The notes under the pieces are model-generated. The model searched no databases. It was not told where the DNA came from and worked only from the letters and a program-made list of their open reading frames with translations. The position numbers were made by a program, and so were the translations under genes. 13,864 bases of DNA, from the NCBI GenBank assembly GCA_030145005.1, contig JAQYWJ010000037.1:1-13864 (forward strand). Reading direction: 5' to 3'. The DNA comes from Desulfobacter sp. (GTDB lineage: Bacteria; Desulfobacterota; Desulfobacteria; Desulfobacterales; Desulfobacteraceae). Positions 1-5,215 of the stretch are shown here, piece by piece (position 1 is the stretch's first letter; each line of letters starts with the position of its first letter).

Positions 1-148
1 TTAGATCAACGCCTCCTTTTGATTTGGGTTAGCCCGGATTTATTTTTTCCGAGTTCCTTAGACCATGATAAGGGCTATGGAAACAATGAAATCCACCATA
101 TGATTTGTCTTTCTACCCGTCTTTTTCGTTGCATCAATAAGCAAATAT

Positions 149-179
149 TTCAAGATGCATCCCATTGATGCATCTTGAA
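149..179 (-). terminator. Hairpin 3' of tupC, possible terminator
   Basis: A perfect 13-bp inverted repeat (149-161 with 167-179, arm TTCAAGATGCATC) encloses a 5-nt loop. It lies 51 nt beyond the tupC stop codon, so on the minus strand it closes the tungstate operon. The bases after it in transcription order are A/T-rich (AAATATTTGC) but there is no clean U-tract, so it may be a weak terminator or a 3'-end stabilising hairpin. The stem is seen directly; its function is inferred. Confidence 0.45.
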
Positions 180-230
180 TACGAGTAAAAATCCTTTTCC
201 CTATTTGTGGATTTTAAAATTTCTATGGCC

Positions 231-1262
231 CTAACGCCAGAAAATATCCCGGGTCCTGAAGACCAGAGATCTCTTTTTTCCCGGCTGCAGGTCCAATGCA
301 CCGGCCTGTTCTTTTGATAATAAAAGGGTCAGCCTGAAGGCGTCCGTGTTAAAGTCCACCTCAATGCGGCCGGTTTTCGGTTCTAGTGCCATTCGGGTGA
401 CCAGGACCGGGATTTGGTTTTTTTCGTTGGATTGGTTTTCAATTTCCCGGGTGATGTTGACTTTGTCCGCCGGGATCAGGGCTGTCCTACCGGTTTTGTC
501 AGGCAGGCTGATCTGCCGTCCGTTGGACAGCGGCAGAACCCAGTTGACGGTGCTGCCGGACTGCACTGCCTGGTAGGGTGGGGGAAGTACGATCTCCTCT
601 TTGGGGGAAAAGATCCGGCCTTTTTCCATGGAGACCCGGGTGTCGCTGCAGGCATTGAGCCAAGCCGGATCGTGGCTGACAATGATCAGAGTACAACCCC
701 ATTTGTCCCGGGCCGCCAAAGAAGCCTTTCGAATGAGGCGTGCGCTTTCCGCATCCACACTGGCCACAGGTTCGTCCAGCAGCAGTGCCCGGGGCTTAAG
801 AATCAGCCGTGCCGCCAGGGCCACCCGCTGGGCTTCGCCGCCGGACAATTGGTGCCAGGCCCTGGTGTGAAACTCATCAAAGTCCAGACCGACCGCGGCC
901 AGTGCCCGGGCCGCCCGTTGTTTTAACTTTTTGGTATCTTTTCTGATTTTAAGGCCGTAGACAACATTATCCAGGACCGAACGTTTGAGCAGATAGGGGG
1001 TCTGGGTCATCAGAGTGACTCTGGATCGCACCCTGGCAGACATGGGATATTCCCTGCGGCCGTTGAAACGGATCTCGCCTTGACTGGGGGCCATGGCAAA
1101 TGCCAGCAGCTTTAAAAACGTGGTCTTGCCGCTGCCGTTGGGCCCGGACAGGCCTAAGATGCTGCCGGCCGGGATGGTGAATTCGTCAATATCCAGCACC
1201 TTTTTACTGCCGTAGTAATGGCAGATGCGGCAAAGGGTGTATAAAGGTGCCGGGGTGATCAT
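231..1262 (-). CDS. tupC: Tungstate ABC transporter ATP-binding protein (TupC-like)
   Basis: This 343-aa protein is the cytoplasmic ATPase that drives tungstate import with TupA and TupB. Residues 1 to about 215 form a complete ABC domain: Walker A GPNGSGKTT (40-48), Q-loop glutamine at 87, signature LSGGE (139-143), Walker B LLLDEP (160-165) and the H-loop histidine in VSHD (197). The last 120 or so residues form a separate beta-rich-looking domain in the place where ModC/WtpC-type ATPases carry a TOBE/Mop regulatory domain; I cannot confirm a Mop fold by eye. The ATG is preceded by AAAGGTAG, which overlaps the tupB stop codon. Only 6 nt separate the two genes, so they are co-translated. Substrate is assigned from the neighbouring TupA-type binding protein; molybdate or a related oxyanion is the main alternative. 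Confidence 0.85.
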   Translation of the reverse strand: MITPAPLYTLCRICHYYGSKKVLDIDEFTIPAGSILGLSGPNGSGKTTFLKLLAFAMAPSQGEIRFNGRREYPMSARVRSRVTLMTQTPYLLKRSVLDNVVYGLKIRKDTKKLKQRAARALAAVGLDFDEFHTRAWHQLSGGEAQRVALAARLILKPRALLLDEPVASVDAESARLIRKASLAARDKWGCTLIIVSHDPAWLNACSDTRVSMEKGRIFSPKEEIVLPPPYQAVQSGSTVNWVLPLSNGRQISLPDKTGRTALIPADKVNITREIENQSNEKNQIPVLVTRMALEPKTGRIEVDFNTDAFRLTLLLSKEQAGALDLQPGKKRSLVFRTRDIFWR

Positions 1263-1268
1263 ATCGTT

Positions 1269-1955
1269 CTACCTTTTCCTCAGAAAAGAAAGGCTTAGGT
1301 TTACCGTAAATGCGATTGTCATCAAAACAATGCCCAACGCAATGCCGTCGGCAAACAGGCCTTTGTTGGTTTCCAGGGCAATGGCCGTGGTCATGGTCCG
1401 GGTGTGATATTTTATATTTCCGCCCACAATCATGGAGATGCCTACCTCCGTAAGGACACGGCCGTATGCCGTAACAGCAGCGGCAAGAATACCAAACCTG
1501 ACTTCCCACAGGCAGGTCAAAATGATATTTTTTTTTCCGGCCCCTAAAGAAATCAGAGTCAGCTTCAGAGCCGGATCGATATTTTCAATGATGGAGGCCG
1601 TGATTGCCGTCACCACAGGAAATGCCAGGATGGTTTGGCCCACGGCAATGCCGGTCAGGGTAAATAAAAGGCCCATATCGCCTAAAGGACCTTTGGAAGA
1701 TATAAACGCATAGACAATCAGTCCTACGCAGACCGTCGGCAGGGCCAGAAGTGTGTCCAAAACCGTTCTTATGAGGCGTTTAAACCGGAAATCAAAGTAT
1801 CCCAGAACAAAACCGCAGGGCAGCCCGGTTAAAAGACTGACCAGCATGGACCCGGTCGAGGCTTTGATGGTAGCTGAAACTGCCGACCAGGTGGAGATAT
1901 CCCCACTGATCAGCAGTTCAATCGCTTTAATAAACCCTTCAACCAGAAATGTCAT
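1269..1955 (-). CDS. tupB: Tungstate ABC transporter permease (TupB-like)
   Basis: This 228-aa integral inner-membrane protein forms the translocation pore of the Tup importer. It is strongly hydrophobic, with about five or six likely membrane segments: around residues 30-50 (ASTGSMLVSLLTGLPCGFVL), 65-85, 95-120, 150-170 and 195-220. The binding-protein-dependent permease (EAA) loop that docks the ATPase is visible as TLISLGAGKKNIILTCLWEV at roughly residues 130-150. Length fits the TupB/ModB-like family. GAGG-type ribosome binding bases (GAGGTCATA) precede the ATG. It is separated from tupA by 269 bp filled with palindromic repeats, but lies only 6 nt from tupC. Translation coupling with tupC is likely; how much tupA transcript reads through to tupB is open. 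Confidence 0.88.
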   Translation of the reverse strand: MTFLVEGFIKAIELLISGDISTWSAVSATIKASTGSMLVSLLTGLPCGFVLGYFDFRFKRLIRTVLDTLLALPTVCVGLIVYAFISSKGPLGDMGLLFTLTGIAVGQTILAFPVVTAITASIIENIDPALKLTLISLGAGKKNIILTCLWEVRFGILAAAVTAYGRVLTEVGISMIVGGNIKYHTRTMTTAIALETNKGLFADGIALGIVLMTIAFTVNLSLSFLRKR

Positions 1956-1996
1956 TATGACCTCTGCAACATTGGGGTGACCGGTGCCGGTTATTT

Positions 1997-2132
1997 AGGA
2001 ACGGGTCTTAAATAACTTGCCCATTTTGCTATATCCGGGAGCGCGGGCGTCCCGCCCGTACGTCCGCAAGTATTGTAAAGATGCGGGCGAGACGCCCGCG
2101 CTCCCAGGTTAAGTTATTTCGGACTCATTCCT
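1997..2132. repeat. Compound palindromic (MITE/REP-like) element inside tup operon
   Basis: The element has two nested pairs of inverted arms. The inner arms, 2037-2058 and 2084-2105, are GC-rich 22-mers beginning GGGAGCGCGGGCGTC and pair with one mismatch around a 25-nt loop. The outer arms, 1997-2022 and 2107-2132, match at about 20 of 26 positions and share AAATAACTT. The left side carries 14 extra bases (2023-2036) that the right side lacks. No open reading frame of note lies inside. The GC-rich core resembles intergenic palindromes found in many unrelated bacteria. It sits between tupA and tupB and can fold in the operon mRNA. Confidence 0.75.
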
Positions 2133-2134
2133 TA

Positions 2135-2219
2135 GTGTTTGAACGAAAAGTCACCCATCTGCGGCGTTGCAGAAAAATTTGGGCAACTTTTCGTCCAAAC
2201 ACGGGGTTTCCGTTCAGGC
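2135..2219 (-). repeat. Dispersed palindromic repeat, copy 1 (3' of tupA)
   Basis: The arms 2135-2156 (GTGTTTGAACGAAAAGTCACCC) and 2181-2202 (GGGCAACTTTTCGTCCAAACAC) pair with three mismatches around a 24-nt loop containing TGCGGCGTTGC. A further conserved flank, CCGTTCAGGCA, extends to about 2219. The same unit occurs in reverse orientation at 11722-11799. It ends 5 nt short of the tupA stop codon, so it is the first structure in the transcript after tupA. It could act as a terminator, an RNase barrier or a non-autonomous mobile repeat. Confidence 0.8.
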
Positions 2220-2224
2220 ACTAT

Positions 2225-3058
2225 TTAATTAGCATTGGGGATAAACAGTGGTTTTCCCAAAAGCCGGAATTCGCCGATCTTACTCTGGGCAGAGTCGGAG
2301 GCCATCCAGTCGGAAAATTTCAAAGCCAGGTCATACTTGGCATCAGGGCAGTTCTTGGGATTCAGGGTCAACACCGAGTACTGGTTCAAAAGGATGTCAT
2401 CCCCTTCCACCAGTATGGTCAAAGGGGCATCCCCGCGCTGCTGGTCCTGGTATTTAATATAGGTCCCGCGGTCGGTCATGGTATAGCCATTTTTTTCCTG
2501 GGTAACATTGATGGTAGCCAGCATGCCCTGACCGGTTTGGACGTACCATTTTTCCTTGTCCGGCAATGTAATGCCTGCATTTTTCCAGAGCAGTTTCTCT
2601 TTCTTGTTGGTACCGGAATCATCCCCCCGGCTCATGAAAAAGGCTTTGTTTGTTTTTATGGCTGACAGGGCCTGGGAAATATCTTTGCCTTTTAAACCGG
2701 CCGGGTCTGATTTCGGACCGATGATCACAAAATCATTATACATTATTTCACGCCGGTCTTTGCCGAAACCATTGGCGATATATGCCTTTTCTGCCGGAGG
2801 GGCATGGACCAGCAGCACATCCACATCACAGTTCCGGCCAAGCTCCAAGGCTTTGCCTGTTCCCGTGGCAGTCCATTTCAGGGCGATTCCGGTCTCCTGT
2901 TTAAAAAAAGGAATCAGATAATCAAGCAAACCTGTGTTGTCTGTGGAGGTGGTTGTGGCCATCATTAATTCGTTTTTTTCACTTGCCTGCACCGTCACTG
3001 CCCAGGATAGGATCATAATGGAGGTAATCACCAGGGTTAAAATTTTTTTAAGTCTCAT
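2225..3058 (-). CDS. tupA: Tungstate ABC transporter substrate-binding protein (TupA-like)
   Basis: This 277-aa periplasmic binding protein captures tungstate and delivers it to TupB. A signal peptide is clear: a basic start (MRLKK), a hydrophobic core, and a likely cleavage after VQA at residue 25. The mature protein opens with the TupA hallmark TTTSTDNTGLLDYL (35-48), and continues with GTGKALELGRNCDVDVLLVH and SRGDDSGTNKKEK, which in this family supply Ser/Thr/Arg contacts to the oxyanion. Length is normal. It is the first gene of the operon and diverges from the CoA-transferase gene. The family also contains proteins annotated simply as PstS-like or phosphate/molybdate binders, but the TTTS motif favours tungstate. 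Tungsten demand fits the W-containing formate dehydrogenases and aldehyde oxidoreductases common in sulfate reducers; neither is in this window. Confidence 0.9.
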   Translation of the reverse strand: MRLKKILTLVITSIMILSWAVTVQASEKNELMMATTTSTDNTGLLDYLIPFFKQETGIALKWTATGTGKALELGRNCDVDVLLVHAPPAEKAYIANGFGKDRREIMYNDFVIIGPKSDPAGLKGKDISQALSAIKTNKAFFMSRGDDSGTNKKEKLLWKNAGITLPDKEKWYVQTGQGMLATINVTQEKNGYTMTDRGTYIKYQDQQRGDAPLTILVEGDDILLNQYSVLTLNPKNCPDAKYDLALKFSDWMASDSAQSKIGEFRLLGKPLFIPNAN

Positions 3059-3138
3059 TTTTTTCCTCTATTTGTTATTGTTGAGTTAGTGTGGAACGTT
3101 ATGATTTCAACGAGTAAGAGCCTCATTATGGTCTACTT

Positions 3139-3168
3139 TCTTTAGGATAGGGTGGTGCTGTTTGTCAA
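3139..3168 (-). promoter_or_regulatory. Candidate sigma70 promoter of tupABC
   Basis: On the minus strand a perfect -35 TTGACA (plus-strand 3163-3168) is followed after 18 nt by a poor -10, TAAAGA (3139-3144), about 80 nt upstream of the tupA ATG. The weak -10 suggests either an activator-dependent promoter or a wrong -10 assignment. Confidence 0.35.
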
Positions 3169-3172
3169 CCAA

Positions 3173-3187
3173 ATATAGCGGCTATAT
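3173..3187. promoter_or_regulatory. Perfect dyad between divergent promoters, candidate operator
   Basis: The 15-bp sequence ATATAGC-G-GCTATAT is a perfect inverted repeat. It lies 4 bp upstream of the minus-strand TTGACA and about 30 bp upstream of the plus-strand TTGACT. A TATA-rich half-site recalls ModE-type molybdate/tungstate regulators, but I cannot match it to a defined consensus. A regulator of tup, of the CoA-transferase, or of both could bind here. Confidence 0.4.
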
Positions 3188-3216
3188 AGACAGGCTGATA
3201 AATCAAAAGTTTTTTC

Positions 3217-3246
3217 TTGACTCTGCTTACCTACACATTATATATA
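3217..3246 (+). promoter_or_regulatory. Candidate sigma70 promoter of CoA-transferase gene
   Basis: TTGACT (3217-3222) is followed after 18 nt by TATATA (3241-3246) in an AT-rich tract; TATAAT at 3243-3248 is an alternative at a long 20-nt spacing. This predicts an untranslated leader of about 145 nt before the ATG at 3399. Confidence 0.45.
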
Positions 3247-3398
3247 ATCCAGAATAGATTATTGTTTAATTGGAAATCAGATATCAGTCTAGTCCTTTGA
3301 CTGGCGCGGTTCCCCTGGATTTAATAGAAGCTTGGATAATGCATCTGTTCAGTGGGGAATCTCTCAAATTACCCGAAAAATTAATGAGGGAGAGAGTT

Positions 3399-4946
3399 AT
3401 GTCTACATTAGAGGAACGCGTACGTTGTAAAGAGTTGCTCAGCAAAGTAAAAACCCCGGAAGAGTGTATTGAGTTCTTTAAAGACGACATGGACGTCGGC
3501 ATGTCCGGGTTTACGCCGGTCGGGTATCCGAAAGTTGTACCCATCGCACTGTGTGACCACGTTGAGAAAAACAACCTGCAAGGCAAATTAAGACTCAACC
3601 TGTTTATTGGTGCTTCTGTGGGTGCTGAAGTTGAAGACCGCATGGCCACACTGGACATGATTGATCGCCGCTGGCCCTACCAGACAGGTAAAAATCTTGG
3701 CAAAGCCATTAATAAAGGCCAGATCCGCATGGGTGACAAACACCTTTCAATGTTTCCCCAGGATTTGAAGTATGGTTTTTACACCAAGGAAAAGGGTGGC
3801 GGACTTGATATGGCAGTTATCGAAGCATCTGCCATTACCGAGGAAGGCAACATAATTCTGTCCGGTGCCGTTGGCGCTGCTCCCGAAATCATTGATGTCG
3901 CTGACAAAATCATTGTCGAAATCAATACTGGTCTGCCCTCTTTCGAAGGCATGCACGATATTCTTTTGACCGACCTGCCTCCGTATCGAAAAGTTTATCC
4001 AGTTACTGATGTCCGTCAGCGTATCGGTACGCCTTGGGTTCCTACAGACAAGAGCAAAATCGTTGCCATTGTCGAATCCAAGCTGCCTGACAATGGGCGT
4101 GCTCTGCGTGGAACAGATGATGTTGCCCAGGCTATTGCCGACAACATCGTTGACTTTTTCCAGACTGAAGTGAAGGCCGGCCGTCTGCCCAAGAACCTGT
4201 TGCCTCTGCAATCCGGTGTGGGCTCCATTGCCAATGCCGTTGTCGGGGGTCTGACAGCAAGTCCTTTTGAAGGTTTGACCGTTTTCACCGAGGTTCTCCA
4301 GGACACCTTCCTGCCCTTCCTTGATTCGGGCAAATGCGAGTACATCAACTGTACTTCACTGTCCCTGTCCAACGAGGCATTTGTTGATTGGTGGAAAAAT
4401 TTCGACACCTATAAAAAGATGGTTATGATGCGTCCCCAGCAGATTTCCAACAATCCGGAACTCATCCGCCGTATGGGCGTAATCGGCATGAATACACCCC
4501 TGGAATTTGATATATATGCACATGCCAACTCCACCCACGCAAGCGGTACCCGCATGTTGAACGGTATCGGCGGTTCCGGCGACTTTATACGCAACGCTTA
4601 CATATCCATAATGCATTGCCCCGCTTGCCGTCCCACCAAGGTTGATGAATTCGGCATCACCGGTGTTGTACCCAAGGTTCCCCACGTGGACCACACTGAG
4701 CACGATATTGATGTTCTGGTTACCGACCAGGGCCTGGCTGACCTGCGTGGCCTGGCACCAATTGATCGGGCTCGGGTAGTCATTGATAAGTGTGCACATC
4801 CTGCTTACAGAGATTATATGCATGATTACGTTGATCGCGCCACCAAGGCAACTGGTGGACACCATGAACCCCAGTTGTTGGATGAGTGCTACAAAATGCA
4901 CACCAACTTCATGGAAAACGGCACCATGCGTTTCTGGGAAAAATAA
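3399..4946 (+). CDS. Acetyl-CoA hydrolase/transferase family; likely succinyl-CoA:acetate CoA-transferase
   Basis: The 515-aa enzyme belongs to the Ach1/AarC/Cat1 class I CoA-transferases. It probably moves CoA from succinyl-CoA to acetate in the cytoplasm, the acetate-activation step of citric-acid-cycle acetate oxidisers such as Desulfobacter. Visible motifs are SGVGSIANAV (272-281), the segment FTEVLQD with the likely catalytic glutamate at residue 298 (it forms the glutamyl-CoA thioester in this family), the glycine loop GGSGDF (391-396), and the C-terminal signature HVDHTEHDIDVLVTDQGLADLRG. I chose the ATG at 3399 because GGGAGAGA lies 5 nt upstream and MSTLEERVR starts where the family starts; ATG 3384 is a less likely alternative. 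The gene is monocistronic, followed by a strong terminator. Butyrate or propionate acceptance, or simple hydrolase activity, cannot be excluded from sequence. Confidence 0.9.
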   Translation: MSTLEERVRCKELLSKVKTPEECIEFFKDDMDVGMSGFTPVGYPKVVPIALCDHVEKNNLQGKLRLNLFIGASVGAEVEDRMATLDMIDRRWPYQTGKNLGKAINKGQIRMGDKHLSMFPQDLKYGFYTKEKGGGLDMAVIEASAITEEGNIILSGAVGAAPEIIDVADKIIVEINTGLPSFEGMHDILLTDLPPYRKVYPVTDVRQRIGTPWVPTDKSKIVAIVESKLPDNGRALRGTDDVAQAIADNIVDFFQTEVKAGRLPKNLLPLQSGVGSIANAVVGGLTASPFEGLTVFTEVLQDTFLPFLDSGKCEYINCTSLSLSNEAFVDWWKNFDTYKKMVMMRPQQISNNPELIRRMGVIGMNTPLEFDIYAHANSTHASGTRMLNGIGGSGDFIRNAYISIMHCPACRPTKVDEFGITGVVPKVPHVDHTEHDIDVLVTDQGLADLRGLAPIDRARVVIDKCAHPAYRDYMHDYVDRATKATGGHHEPQLLDECYKMHTNFMENGTMRFWEK

Positions 4947-4977
4947 AACAAAGTGTAACACTGCCTGATTGGCAATT

Positions 4978-5009
4978 AAAGCCCTGCCGGTACCGGCAGG
5001 GCTTTTGCT
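4978..5009 (+). terminator. Rho-independent terminator of CoA-transferase gene
   Basis: A perfect 28-bp palindrome (4978-5005, half-site AAAGCCCTGCCGGT) starts 32 nt after the stop codon and runs into TTTTGCTTTTTG. The A-tract on the other side could also make it work in the reverse direction against transcripts of the convergent flavoprotein gene. Confidence 0.9.
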
Positions 5010-5049
5010 TTTTGTCGAGCAAGTTGAGTAAGCTGTTCAGTAAGCTATG

Positions 5050-5215
5050 GATTCACGGCGGCTCCGCCGCCGTGAATCGCGGTCCTGACTTCGTCCAGTA
5101 CCTTGTCCAGTCGCCTCTGGCGCCTGAACAAGGTATACTGGACCGGGCACTGCACACCGATCAAGCAAACGATAGTTTGCTTGATCGGCGCACAGCGACG
5201 GTCAGCACCGCGATT
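5050..5215. repeat. Composite nested-hairpin block between convergent genes
   Basis: Three hairpins and an outer stem are visible. Hairpin A, 5050-5062 with 5066-5078, is a perfect 13-bp stem with a 3-nt loop (arm GATTCACGGCGGC). Hairpin B, 5093-5106 with 5128-5143, is a 14-bp stem with a 2-nt bulge and a small inner stem CGCC-TCT-GGCG. Hairpin C, 5157-5170 with 5175-5188, is a perfect 14-bp stem with loop GATA. An outer pair, 5075-5089 with 5201-5215 (14 of 15 bases), encloses B and C and shares four bases with hairpin A. The right outer arm runs into the stop codon of the flavoprotein gene. No coding sequence or known RNA family is recognised. Confidence 0.75.

Larger units (their letters stand above)
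3059..3398. other. Divergent intergenic region, tupA / CoA-transferase
   Basis: This 340-bp region contains no gene I can support. It holds the two divergent candidate promoters and the dyad between them. An in-frame ATG at 3270 would extend the CoA-transferase by 43 residues, but that stretch has no ribosome binding site and no family resemblance, so I treat it as leader. Confidence 0.6.

Noticed and set aside
1..177. Partial plus-strand gene entering from the left edge
   Set aside because: The frame is open for about 58 codons but its translation is low-complexity with no recognisable family, and it ends inside the tupC-side hairpin; chance openness is likely.
414..926. 170-codon open frame opposite tupC
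   Set aside because: Antisense to a well supported ABC ATPase with all motifs intact; no independent evidence.
1997..2219. CRISPR array
   Set aside because: The repeated units are inverted palindromes of different sequence, not direct repeats with regular spacers, and there are no cas genes.
2081..2665. 194-codon open frame on the plus strand opposite tupA
   Set aside because: It begins inside the palindromic repeat and runs antisense to a clear TupA gene, with no recognisable protein features.
3059..3138. Molybdenum/tungsten cofactor riboswitch upstream of tupA
   Set aside because: The leader is only about 75 nt and I see no multi-helix conserved structure of that class.
3270..3398. 43-residue N-terminal extension of the CoA-transferase from ATG 3270
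   Set aside because: No ribosome site at 3270, whereas ATG 3399 has GGGAGAGA and matches the family's N-terminus; the extension lies close behind the predicted -10 box.
4356..4961. 201-codon open frame on the minus strand opposite the CoA-transferase
   Set aside because: It lies wholly within a strongly conserved gene on the other strand, has no family features and no ribosome site; it is a coding shadow.
5050..5215. Integron attC site or tRNA-like gene
   Set aside because: No integrase, no gene cassette array, no GTTRRRY core sites, and the fold lacks tRNA consensus loops and a CCA-type acceptor.
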